Below are positions 1 to 5,087 of a stretch of DNA of 5,087 nucleotides, piece by piece; position 1 is the stretch's first letter, and the number at the start of each line of letters is the position of its first letter. The notes under the pieces were generated by a model. That model was given only the letters and a program-made list of their open reading frames with translations. It was not told the DNA's origin and did no database searches. Position numbers and translations under genes: made by a program. This DNA is from Firmicutes bacterium ZCTH02-B6 (GTDB lineage: Bacteria > Bacillota > Limnochordia > Limnochordales > ZCTH02-B6), in NCBI GenBank assembly GCA_002159155.1, contig LZRQ01000220.1, positions 1 through 5,087 on the forward strand. Reading direction: 5' to 3'.

Positions 1-2
1 CG

Positions 3-65
3 CAGGGGCTCATCAGTCTCGTTGATCGTTACCTGGAGATCCGCCAGCTTTGGCGAACCGCCTAG
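3..65 (+). CDS. C-terminal tail of an unidentified protein (partial, cut by the window edge)
   Basis: Reading from base 3, the first 20 codons are open and end at a TAG at 63-65. The peptide ends LVDRYLEIRQLWRTA, an amphipathic, helix-like pattern with charged and hydrophobic residues alternating as in a real protein C-terminus. The other two plus-strand frames look less natural: one stops after seven codons, and the other runs on into an arginine- and proline-rich shadow of the gene on the opposite strand. The stop falls inside the hairpin at 61-84, a common arrangement at gene ends. The fragment is too short to assign a family. It could also be non-coding sequence that happens to be open. 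Confidence 0.4.
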   Translation, partial: QGLISLVDRYLEIRQLWRTA

Positions 66-84
66 TGCGGACCCGCATGCTAGG
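61..84. terminator. GC-rich hairpin at the end of the left partial gene
   Basis: CCTAGTGCG (61-69) pairs with CGCA (74-77) and CTAGG (80-84), leaving a four-base loop GACC and a two-base TG bulge on the right side. It overlaps the stop codon of the partial plus-strand gene and lies between two convergent genes. There is no T-tract on either side, so it is not a classical intrinsic terminator. A role in transcript end formation or RNA stability is inferred from position only. Confidence 0.35.
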
Positions 85-90
85 TGGTGT

Positions 91-123
91 GAGGGGACGG
101 GGGCGAGACGCCCCCTCCCACTC
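91..123. terminator. Strong GC hairpin, candidate bidirectional terminator
   Basis: GGGGGCG (99-105) and CGCCCCC (109-115) form a perfect seven-pair stem with an AGA loop. After two mismatched positions, a further arm of about five pairs continues (91-96 with 118-123, one mismatch). It lies about 40 bases beyond the stop of the minus-strand barrel gene and just past the left partial gene, which is the expected place for a shared terminator between convergent genes. It lacks a run of T on either strand, so termination would have to be of the hairpin-only or Rho-assisted type. Confidence 0.45.
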
Positions 124-164
124 GATTACGTTCGCTGTTGGCTTGAGTTGGTGACTGCGCCGGA

Positions 165-674
165 TCAGAAGGTGGTGCCGATGCCGACGCGGCCCAGGAA
201 CTTGTGCTTGCCGTCGACGAACACACCGTCGACGCCGATAAGGGCAAACAGCGAGTCTGCGAAGGGCACGTACGCCTCGGCCCGCCCGGTGAACTCAAGC
301 TTGGAGTCGCCGGTGCTCACGTAGGACGACGCGCCGAGCCAACCCCGGGCCTCAATGGTGTTGGAGAGCCGGACGGAGCCCCAGACGCCGACCTCGGCGC
401 GGGTGCCCTTCTCCGACAGGCCCAGCTGGCCGTACAAGCCTTGGCTTTGGCCCCACCGGGCGCCAATGCCGACCTCGTTGGCCTGGTACTCAAGCCCCAG
501 CGTCAACGGGCCGGAGAGGCTGACTTCACCGGTCAGAAACGCTTGGCTCTCACCTTCGCCCAGCGAAGCGCCCACGGCGACCCACACGTTCTGCGCGGCC
601 GCAGGGGCGGGGTTGGCGACGAGGGCCAGCGCGCACACTGCCAAGACGACAGCAAACAATGCCGAGCGCCGCAC
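165..674 (-). CDS. Secreted small beta-barrel-like (outer-membrane-type) protein
   Basis: A 169-residue protein of no family I can name. Residues 1-27 are a clear Sec signal peptide: MRRS, then a hydrophobic core (LFAVVLAVCALALVA), then a small-residue PAPAAA cleavage region, with the mature protein probably starting near Gln28. The mature part is a series of short strands of alternating hydrophobic and polar residues (for example VWVAVGASLG, LTLGLEYQ, TRAEVGVWGSVRL, LFALIGVDGVFV) separated by Gly/Ser/Asp-rich turns, about eight to ten in all. The last strand ends FLGRVGIGTTF. A C-terminal aromatic residue on a terminal beta-strand is the known recognition signal for the BAM outer-membrane assembly machinery, so a small eight-stranded outer-membrane barrel is the best inference. 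The GTG start has an excellent ribosome binding site six bases upstream. It is divergent from the VanW gene. Alternative: a secreted beta-rich surface protein in a single-membrane cell. Confidence 0.8.
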   Translation of the reverse strand: MRRSALFAVVLAVCALALVANPAPAAAQNVWVAVGASLGEGESQAFLTGEVSLSGPLTLGLEYQANEVGIGARWGQSQGLYGQLGLSEKGTRAEVGVWGSVRLSNTIEARGWLGASSYVSTGDSKLEFTGRAEAYVPFADSLFALIGVDGVFVDGKHKFLGRVGIGTTF

Positions 675-680
675 TGACAG

Positions 681-687
681 ACCTCCT
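681..687 (-). promoter_or_regulatory. Shine-Dalgarno site fixing the GTG start of the barrel gene
   Basis: On the minus strand this reads AGGAGGT, the full anti-16S complement, followed by six bases (CTGTCA) and the GTG at 674. This near-ideal site supports GTG as the real start, and the signal peptide begins immediately with MRRS. Confidence 0.85.
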
Positions 688-720
688 CCCGATATCTTCT
701 GGATCTGGGTGTAATGCCGA

Positions 721-740
721 CTGCCGGGTCACGGCGGCAG
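721..740 (-). other. Hairpin in the predicted leader of the barrel gene
   Basis: CTGCCG (721-726) and CGGCAG (735-740) form a six-pair stem with an eight-base loop. If the promoter at 766-794 is right, this stem lies inside the roughly 85-base untranslated leader of the minus-strand gene, well upstream of its ribosome binding site. It could affect transcript stability. I do not recognise it as a known riboswitch. Confidence 0.3.
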
Positions 741-765
741 GCGGTCCTTCGTGTAATTCTTGGCC

Positions 766-794
766 AGTATAGGCAATCCTGCCATCGTCCGCAA
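766..794 (-). promoter_or_regulatory. Candidate sigma-A-type promoter for the barrel gene
   Basis: On the minus strand, TATACT (771 down to 766) matches five of six bases of the -10 consensus. It is preceded at exactly 17 bases by TTGCGG (794 down to 789), which matches the first three bases of the -35 consensus. The predicted start point is near 759, giving a leader of about 85 bases before the GTG at 674. The -10 and the spacing are good; the -35 is weak. Confidence 0.5.
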
Positions 795-890
795 TGGGCC
801 GCGAGGCGCATTTTCGTCCCCATGGAGCGCCGGCCCGGCATCCGTGCGCCGCGTCCCACATACGCCTTACATGTCGCCGCGAAATAGGGG

Positions 891-897
891 GGGAGGT
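891..897 (+). promoter_or_regulatory. Shine-Dalgarno site supporting the GTG start of the VanW gene
   Basis: GGGAGGT, at the end of a run of G residues, lies three bases before GTG 901. The spacing is short but the match is good. The in-frame ATG at 871 and the TTG at 760 have no comparable site, and the 47 codons between 760 and 901 do not resemble a conserved protein. Confidence 0.6.
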
Positions 898-900
898 CTC

Positions 901-1866
901 GTGCCGGGGAGCGGCCCACGGCGGCGGGTGATCGTGATTGGGCTGCCGGTTCGCCTAGCGCGCCTTTGGCGGGCACGACGGCACATCCGGGCGGCCGTGC
1001 TGGTGGCACTGGTCTTGGGCGCAGCGGCGTGGGCCTTCTCCGGCCGCGGGGCGGGCGAGGGGTTGTGCGGCTGGCCTGGAGCGCTGGCCGCGGCCAAATC
1101 CGGCCCAGCCTACGAGGACGAGCTGCCCTGGGCGCGCACCCCTCCGCCGGAGCTCGTGCAGCTCCAGCAAGCGACCGGTGCCGTGCGCCTGGTGGGCGCT
1201 TTTCGCGTCCAGTTCCCCGCCCCTCTCTATGAGGAAAGCGAAAACATCGCCGTCGCGGCCCGCTACCTGGCGGGCACGGTGCTGCAGCCGGGCCGGGTCT
1301 TATCCGTCAACGCCTTCCTCGGGCCGTACACCGCCGAGCGGGGCTACCGGGCGGGACCGTCCTACGCCGGCGGGCGGGTCGTGCCGAGCATGGGCGGCGG
1401 CGTCTGCAAGGTGTCCACCGCCCTTTACAACGCCGCCGTCATGGCGGGCGTGACCGTCGTCGAGCGCCACCCCCACAGCATGCCCGTGCCATATGCGCCG
1501 CCGGGCCGGGACGCGGCGCTGGCCTGGGGGTACAAAGACCTCCGCCTGCGGGTGGACGCGGACACGCCGATTGTCATATGGGCCGCGGCGCATGCGGATT
1601 CGGTGTATGTGGCCCTGTACGGCAGCTATGACCCGCCGCGCGTCGAGTGGCACCAGGAGGTGCTGGACCGCACGCCTTTTCCCACCGTCCGCCGCCCCAA
1701 TCCCGAGTTGTCGCCGGGCGAGGAGAGGGTGGTCATCCAAGGCATTGAAGGCGTCACCGTTCGCACCGCCGTCACCGTCGCCTACCCCGGACGCCCCGCC
1801 GAGCGGCGCGAGCTGGGCACCGACCGCTACCGGCCGCTGCCGCATGTGGTCGAGTACGGGCCGTGA
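901..1866 (+). CDS. VanW family protein, membrane anchored
   Basis: A 321-residue protein. An Arg-rich cytoplasmic start (about residues 17-30, RLARLWRARRHIR) precedes one transmembrane segment (about 31-47, AAVLVALVLGAAAWAF), so the rest should lie outside the cytoplasmic membrane. The VanW domain occupies roughly residues 100-240. It is recognisable by ENIAVAARYLAGTVLQPG (114-131), LSVNAFLGPYT, and the signature GGGVCKVSTALYNAA (165-179) followed by ERHPHSMPVPYAPPGRDAAL (188-207). Family members commonly have Gln where this protein has Lys170. The tail (about 274-321, ending RYRPLPHVVEYGP) resembles the G5-type beta-rich domain often found after VanW. VanW takes its name from a vancomycin-resistance cluster, but its biochemical role is unknown, and most members, probably including this one, are general envelope proteins unrelated to resistance. 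No vanH, vanA or vanX genes are nearby. GTG 901 was chosen for its ribosome binding site; ATG 871 is the alternative. Confidence 0.88.
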   Translation: MPGSGPRRRVIVIGLPVRLARLWRARRHIRAAVLVALVLGAAAWAFSGRGAGEGLCGWPGALAAAKSGPAYEDELPWARTPPPELVQLQQATGAVRLVGAFRVQFPAPLYEESENIAVAARYLAGTVLQPGRVLSVNAFLGPYTAERGYRAGPSYAGGRVVPSMGGGVCKVSTALYNAAVMAGVTVVERHPHSMPVPYAPPGRDAALAWGYKDLRLRVDADTPIVIWAAAHADSVYVALYGSYDPPRVEWHQEVLDRTPFPTVRRPNPELSPGEERVVIQGIEGVTVRTAVTVAYPGRPAERRELGTDRYRPLPHVVEYGP

Positions 1867-1945
1867 CGGAATCCCGGCCTGACTTCCGACGGCCTGCGCC
1901 TGCCGGCGGGCAAAGCGGCCAAGCGTGGGCGACCGCAACCGACGG

Positions 1946-3022
1946 TCAGCGGACTTGTTGGCGCTCACCCACAGCCCGCCGCACCGCCGGGGCCACCACC
2001 GTGCCAAACAGCTCGATGGAGCGCAGCACCTTGTCGTGAGGGATGGAGCCTACCGTCATCTGCAAGAGAAACCGGTCGTGGCCGAAGATCTCGTGCTGGT
2101 ATAGGATCTTTTCGATGATCTGTTGGGGGCTCCCGATGAAATCCGCGCCCCGCAGCGTGGCCGACGCTTCCAGCTGCGCCCGGGTCATCGGCCCCCAGCC
2201 CCGCTCGCGGCCGATGCGGTCCATTTGCAGCTTCCACGCCGGATACGCCAGGTCCATGGCCTCCTGGGACGTGTCGGCGATGAAGCCGTGGGAGTTGATG
2301 CTGAGGCGGGGCGGCTCGTGCCCGGCCTGCCGTGCCGCCTCCCGGTGCAGGTCGGCAAATACCCGGAACCGCTCGGCGACGCCGCCGATGATGGCGATGG
2401 CCATGGGAAGCCCGAGACGTCCCGCCCGCACGGCCGATCTGGGCGTGCCGCCGACGGCGACCCACACCGGCAGCGGATCTTGCACCGGCCGCGGGTAGAC
2501 GCCCCGGTTGTCGATAGGCGGGCGGTGCCGCCCGCGCCAGGTGATCCGTTCGGATTCCCGGAGCTTCAAAAGGAGCTCGAGCTTTTCATCAAACAGCTCC
2601 TCGTAGTCCTCCAGGTCGTAGCCGAAAAGCGGGAACGACTCGATGAAGGAGCCGCGGCCCACCATGATCTCGGCCCGGCCGCCGCTGATGAGGTCCAGGG
2701 TGGCAAAGGCCTGGAACACCCGCACCGGGTCGTCGGAGCTGATGACGGACACCGCGCTGGTGAGGCGGATGCGCTTGGTGCGGGCGGCCGCTGCGGCCAG
2801 CACCACCGCCGGGGCCGAAGCGACGTACTCCGGCCGGTGGTGCTCCCCGATGCCGAAAACGTCCAATCCCACCTCGTCGGCGAGCTGGATCTCCTCAAGC
2901 AAGTTGCGCATGCGCTCTTCCGGGGAAAGCGTCTTCCCCGTAGGCGCGACGGGTGTGTTTTCCACGAAGGAGTAAATGCCAAGCTCCATGGCTCCAGCTT
3001 GCCCCGCCCGCGGCGTGGGCAC
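1946..3022 (-). CDS. LLM class flavin-dependent oxidoreductase (luciferase-like monooxygenase family)
   Basis: A bacterial-luciferase-like TIM-barrel enzyme, expected to be cytoplasmic and to use reduced FMN or F420; the substrate cannot be told from sequence. Numbering from the internal Met (ATG at 2989, 347 residues), recognisable blocks are the first strand MELGIYSFVE, ADEVGLDVFGIGEHHRPEY (37-55), TKRIRLTSAVSVISSDDPVR (71-90), the FATLDLISGGRAEIMVGRGS block (95-114), a region ending FDEKLELLLKL (133-143), and LPVWVAVGGTPRSAVRAGRLG (173-193). Length and order are normal for the family, with no frameshift. The GTG at 3022 adds MPTPRAGQAGA and has an AGGA site five bases upstream. The ATG at 2989 matches the usual family start but has a GGAG only two bases away. 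I used 3022 because the other genes here also use GTG with good ribosome binding sites, but 2989 is nearly as likely. The gene is convergent with the VanW gene (79-base gap) and divergent from the aminotransferase. Confidence 0.92.
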   Translation of the reverse strand: MPTPRAGQAGAMELGIYSFVENTPVAPTGKTLSPEERMRNLLEEIQLADEVGLDVFGIGEHHRPEYVASAPAVVLAAAAARTKRIRLTSAVSVISSDDPVRVFQAFATLDLISGGRAEIMVGRGSFIESFPLFGYDLEDYEELFDEKLELLLKLRESERITWRGRHRPPIDNRGVYPRPVQDPLPVWVAVGGTPRSAVRAGRLGLPMAIAIIGGVAERFRVFADLHREAARQAGHEPPRLSINSHGFIADTSQEAMDLAYPAWKLQMDRIGRERGWGPMTRAQLEASATLRGADFIGSPQQIIEKILYQHEIFGHDRFLLQMTVGSIPHDKVLRSIELFGTVVAPAVRRAVGERQQVR

Positions 3023-3054
3023 TCCTTTCCTGTCTTTTCTTCGGTGTCTTCGCT

Positions 3055-3090
3055 TGCCGGCTTGTCCTCACCTGCGGGCTTTTCGTCGCC
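3055..3090. repeat. Two adjacent imperfect 18-base repeats in the divergent intergenic region
   Basis: The units at 3055-3072 and 3073-3090 are identical at 14 of 18 positions. All four mismatches fall on the same position of a three-base register (unit positions 4, 10, 13 and 16). On the minus strand the units would encode GEDKPA and GDEKPA in a short open frame just upstream of the oxidoreductase, offset from its frame. A much weaker third unit (9 of 18) may lie at 3037-3054. Function is unknown. Confidence 0.4.
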
Positions 3091-3128
3091 TGCAGCCGGC
3101 GCTGGCCCTGGGTCGCCGGCGCACGGCA

Positions 3129-3137
3129 TGGTATCAT
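3129..3137 (+). promoter_or_regulatory. Candidate extended -10 promoter for the aminotransferase
   Basis: TGGTATCAT combines the TGn extension with TATCAT, which matches five of six bases of the -10 consensus. No convincing -35 is present 17-18 bases upstream, which extended -10 promoters tolerate. Transcription would start near 3144, giving a leader of about 35 bases with the ribosome binding site in it. The -10 overlaps a small palindrome, ATCATGAT (3133-3140). Confidence 0.45.
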
Positions 3138-3163
3138 GATCGACGTGCCCACCATTGGCCCGC

Positions 3164-3171
3164 AGGAGGAG
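3164..3171 (+). promoter_or_regulatory. Shine-Dalgarno site setting the GTG start of the aminotransferase
   Basis: AGGAGGAG ends seven bases before GTG 3179. The longer reading from TTG 3155 would translate this site itself as Arg-Arg, and ATG 3172 is out of frame. Both facts favour GTG 3179. Confidence 0.85.
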
Positions 3172-3178
3172 ATGCGCC

Positions 3179-4288
3179 GTGCGGCTGCCCGAGTTTCGCC
3201 TCGAGCGTTACTTCGCCCGCTACGAGTTTAACGTGAAACACGTGTTGTGCGCTTCGGACTGCCAGTCGCTCACCCTCGGGGAGCTGTTGGACCTGGAGCC
3301 CGGAGCCAGGGACGAGTTCGAACGTCTCTGGCTGGGCTACACCGAATCGCCCGGGTCCCCCGCATTGCGCAGGGAGATCGCCCGGCTCTATGCGACCATC
3401 GGACCCGACGAGGTGCTGGTTCACAGCGGGGCCCAGGAAGCGATCTTTGTGTTCATGCACGCGGCGCTCCAGCCTGGCGATCACGTTATCGTCCACAGCC
3501 CGTGCTACCAGTCGCTGCGGGACGTGGCCGCCGCCCTCGGCTGCCAGGTCAGCCTGTGGACCGCGCACGAGGAAACCGGCTGGGCCCTGGACATGGACGA
3601 GTTCAAGCGGCTCCTGCGGGAAAACACGCGGGCCGTCGTCATCAACACCCCCCACAACCCCACGGGCTGGCTCATGCCGCGCGGCGCTTTTGAAGAGCTG
3701 GCGCGCATCACGGCCGAGCGCGGCATCCTCCTGTTTTCCGACGAGGTGTACCGGGGGCTAGAGGAAAATCCCGCGGAGCGGCTGCCCGCGGCTTGCGACT
3801 TGGGGCCCCACGCCGTGTCCCTCGGGGTGCTGTCCAAGAGCTACGGGCTGCCGGGCTTGCGCATCGGGTGGGTGGCGACGCGCGACCGCCGGCTGCTGGA
3901 GCGCATGGCCGCGGTCAAAGATTACACCACCATCTGCAATAGCGCTCCCAGCGAATTCCTGGCCACGCTGGCCCTGCGCCGGGGCGAGGCGCTCCTCGCC
4001 CGCAACCGGGCCATCCTGGCCGCCAACCGGGCCCGGGCCGATGCGTTTTTCGAGCGGCACCAGGACCGCTTCCGCTGGGTGCGCCCGGCCGCCGGACCTA
4101 TCGGGTTTCCACGGCTGCTGGCCGGCGATGTGGAGGAGTTTTGCCGGCGCCTGGTGGAGGTGGCCGGCGTGCTGCTCTTACCGGGTACGGTCTACGACGT
4201 GGCCACCCCGCACTTTCGCCTCGGGATGGGCCGGGACGACTTCCCCCAGGTCATGGACCGGCTGGAGGAGTTTTTGGGGCGGCGTTAG
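3179..4288 (+). CDS. PLP-dependent aminotransferase, class I/II (fold type I)
   Basis: A 369-residue cytoplasmic enzyme of the aspartate-aminotransferase superfamily, expected to move an amino group between an amino acid and a 2-oxoacid through pyridoxal phosphate. The cofactor residues are all present: SGAQEA (83-88) for phosphate contacts, Tyr110 in SPCYQS stacking on the ring, HNPTG (159-163) with Asn160, Asp188 and Tyr191 in SDEVYRG, the Schiff-base Lys220 in SKSYGLPGLRIGW (219-231) with Arg228, and Arg347 in HFRLGMG as the likely carboxylate-binding arginine. Length is slightly below the usual 380-400 residues because the N-terminal arm is short; the N-terminus FRLERYFARYEF with ASDCQSLTLGELL is typical of a subgroup of uncharacterised class I/II enzymes. 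Substrate is unknown. Capreomycidine-synthase-like and MalY/PatB-like lyase activities belong to the same fold and cannot be ruled out. It is divergent from the oxidoreductase and convergent, 31 bases apart, with the LysE exporter. Confidence 0.93.
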   Translation: MRLPEFRLERYFARYEFNVKHVLCASDCQSLTLGELLDLEPGARDEFERLWLGYTESPGSPALRREIARLYATIGPDEVLVHSGAQEAIFVFMHAALQPGDHVIVHSPCYQSLRDVAAALGCQVSLWTAHEETGWALDMDEFKRLLRENTRAVVINTPHNPTGWLMPRGAFEELARITAERGILLFSDEVYRGLEENPAERLPAACDLGPHAVSLGVLSKSYGLPGLRIGWVATRDRRLLERMAAVKDYTTICNSAPSEFLATLALRRGEALLARNRAILAANRARADAFFERHQDRFRWVRPAAGPIGFPRLLAGDVEEFCRRLVEVAGVLLLPGTVYDVATPHFRLGMGRDDFPQVMDRLEEFLGRR

Positions 4289-4319
4289 GCGCCACGGGTC
4301 CCAACGGCCAGGGGGAGTT

Positions 4320-4964
4320 TCAGGCGTTGCCGCTCAAGAACCGCCAACCCGTCCAGAGGAAGTACACGCCGAACCCTAGGAGGAAAACGCCCAGGAAGGC
4401 CAGTACGCCCCGGTAGACGCCGTCGCCGATGAAACGCCGGCCCGACGCGACCAGGCCCGCCACCAGGCCCAGCCAGCCGATGTCCGCCAGGATGTGGCCG
4501 GCGAAAAACACCGCCACCGCGAGAATCCCGCCTGCTTGGGAGAGGGCCACATAGCCCGAGCCGATGGTGGCCCACCAGAGAAACCAGTATGGGTTGGACA
4601 ACGTGGTCCCGACCCCGGCCAGCACGGCATTGCCCGCCGGGCGGCCGGCCGCGTCGCCGGCTCCCGGCAGGCGGGCGGTCCGCGCCTCCAGCACCGTGCT
4701 GCGCCCCATCCAGAGCAGGACCAGGCCGCCGATGATCGACAGGGTGCCGACCACCGGCGCCTGGCTCAGCCAGCTGCCTAGACCGTAAGCGAGACCCGCG
4801 ACTAGCAGCGCTTCCGGCATCGCATGCCCGAGCGCCACCGACCAGCCGCGCCAGAAGCCTCCCCGGCTTGCCTCCCGCACCGCCATGCCCGTCAGCGGGC
4901 CCGGTGCCGCCGCACCGGAAAGCCCGACTAGAAACGCCGTCGTGAACAAGGTCCATAAGTCCAA
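4320..4964 (-). CDS. LysE family amino-acid exporter (LysE/RhtB-type translocator)
   Basis: An integral membrane protein of about 214 residues, the usual size for LysE/RhtB exporters, which push amino acids or related metabolites out of the cell using the proton gradient. Hydrophobic segments consistent with six membrane helices run through the protein. Family hallmarks are the first helix LFTTAFLVGLSGAAAPGPL with the Pro-Gly-Pro turn, GHAMPEALLVAG, NPYWFLWWATIG in the middle, and FFAGHILADIGW near the end. The C-terminal helix finishes FLWTGWRFLSGNA. The start is uncertain. TTG 4964 places the protein start (LDLWTLF) where family members begin and has GAGGAG 13 bases upstream, rather distant. 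The open frame extends to an ATG at 5003, adding MGNSRRTRSGRAA, but that ATG has no ribosome binding site and lies in the fold-back repeat. Substrate is unknown. Confidence 0.88.
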   Translation of the reverse strand: MDLWTLFTTAFLVGLSGAAAPGPLTGMAVREASRGGFWRGWSVALGHAMPEALLVAGLAYGLGSWLSQAPVVGTLSIIGGLVLLWMGRSTVLEARTARLPGAGDAAGRPAGNAVLAGVGTTLSNPYWFLWWATIGSGYVALSQAGGILAVAVFFAGHILADIGWLGLVAGLVASGRRFIGDGVYRGVLAFLGVFLLGFGVYFLWTGWRFLSGNA

Positions 4965-5087
4965 GGCTGCTCGTCCGCTCCTCGTTCGCCGACTGTTTCC
5001 CATGCAGCGGCCGCGGGCCTTGGAATGGCCTGCGGCCGCTGCATGGGAAACAGTCGGCGAACGAGGAGCGGACGAGCAGCCTTGGAC
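4959..5087. repeat. Fold-back inverted repeat ending at the window edge
   Basis: The left arm at 4959-5014 and the right arm at 5032-5087 are perfect reverse complements over 56 bases. After one G-T mismatch (5015/5031), four more pairs (5016-5019 with 5027-5030) continue into a seven-base loop, TTGGAAT-type, at 5020-5026. The arms include a GCGGCCGC palindrome beside the loop. The left arm contains the upstream region and first codons of the LysE gene. The structure has no transposase or terminal features of an insertion sequence. Because the right arm ends exactly at the last base, its outer limit is unknown. An assembly or amplification fold-back is the leading explanation. Confidence 0.95.
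5043..5087 (+). other. Inverted duplicate of the LysE gene 5' end (probably artefactual)
   Basis: On the plus strand the right arm of the inverted repeat reads as an open frame of 15 codons (MGNSRRTRSGRAALD). It is identical to the upstream extension and first two residues of the LysE exporter on the opposite strand. It runs off the window. It is either the beginning of a second, divergent copy or a fold-back artefact, and should not be counted as an independent gene. Confidence 0.4.

Noticed and set aside
204..677. A 157-codon plus-strand open frame opposite the barrel gene
   Set aside because: The minus-strand frame has a signal peptide and an excellent ribosome binding site. The plus-strand frame has neither and is a high-GC shadow.
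760..900. N-terminal extension of the VanW protein from TTG 760
   Set aside because: The extra residues look non-coding, TTG 760 has no ribosome binding site, and the stretch overlaps the minus-strand promoter candidate. GTG 901 has a good site.
901..1866. Reading the VanW gene as part of a glycopeptide-resistance cluster
   Set aside because: No ligase, dehydrogenase, dipeptidase or two-component genes are in the window, and VanW-domain proteins are widespread outside resistance clusters.
1867..1945. Possible terminator between the VanW and oxidoreductase genes (GCCTGC and GCGGGC around 1893-1912)
   Set aside because: The stem is only six pairs with a wobble pair, alternative pairings compete, and there is no T-tract. 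It is too weak to call in GC-rich DNA.
1300..2007. A 235-codon minus-strand open frame across the VanW gene
   Set aside because: It is antisense to the VanW domain, has an Arg/Gly/Val/His-rich composition without motifs, and also overlaps the 3' end of the oxidoreductase.
2123..3139. A 338-codon plus-strand open frame across the oxidoreductase gene
   Set aside because: It is the antisense shadow of the conserved LLM gene in high-GC DNA. Its product is rich in Arg, Gly, Pro and His with no recognisable domain, whereas the minus-strand frame has clear family motifs.
4285..4956. A 223-codon minus-strand frame starting at an ATG within the LysE gene
   Set aside because: It is one frame off from the LysE protein and encodes an Arg/Gly-rich product without membrane segments. 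The in-frame LysE reading has full family motifs.
4959..5087. Insertion sequence or integron-like end
   Set aside because: The arms contain ordinary gene sequence, with no transposase, target duplication or recognisable recombination site. The structure is a simple fold-back.

Overview
The window is a high-GC (clearly above 60%) bacterial segment with five well-supported genes, plus what looks like the last 20 codons of a sixth gene at the left edge. Three of the main genes start with GTG and have purine-rich Shine-Dalgarno sites. The protein families (VanW-domain protein, LLM flavin oxidoreductase, a class I/II aminotransferase, LysE exporter) fit a high-GC Bacillota-type organism. A secreted protein predicted to be an outer-membrane-type beta-barrel, ending in phenylalanine, suggests a cell with two membranes. 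A diderm Firmicute such as a member of the Limnochordia is my best guess; this is inference from gene content, not a demonstrated assignment.

Layout, left to right. Positions 3-65 (+) read as a gene tail, ending in a stop codon that lies inside the first of two GC-rich hairpins (61-84 and 91-123). These hairpins separate it from a convergent gene at 165-674 (-) encoding the small barrel-like protein. A 226-base divergent region (675-900) holds a plausible minus-strand promoter, an untranslated leader with a hairpin, and the start signals of a membrane-anchored VanW protein (901-1866, +). That gene converges on an LLM-class flavin-dependent oxidoreductase (1946-3022, -). A second divergent region (3023-3178) has an extended -10 promoter candidate for a PLP-dependent aminotransferase (3179-4288, +). 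The aminotransferase converges with only 31 bases of spacing on a LysE-family exporter (4320 to about 4964, -).

Every neighbouring pair is divergent or convergent, so no two genes form an operon. The two envelope proteins (barrel and VanW) share one divergent intergenic region, and the oxidoreductase and aminotransferase share another. Shared regulation within each pair is possible but not demonstrated. The aminotransferase next to an amino-acid-type exporter hints at amino-acid metabolism and efflux, with unknown substrates.

The right end is anomalous. The last 129 bases form a near-perfect fold-back palindrome with 56-base identical arms that duplicates the 5' end of the exporter gene in opposite orientation and stops exactly at the window edge. 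This most likely marks a contig end produced by assembly or amplification, although a genuine large palindrome cannot be excluded. I found no convincing undescribed multi-gene system, RNA gene, CRISPR array or insertion sequence.
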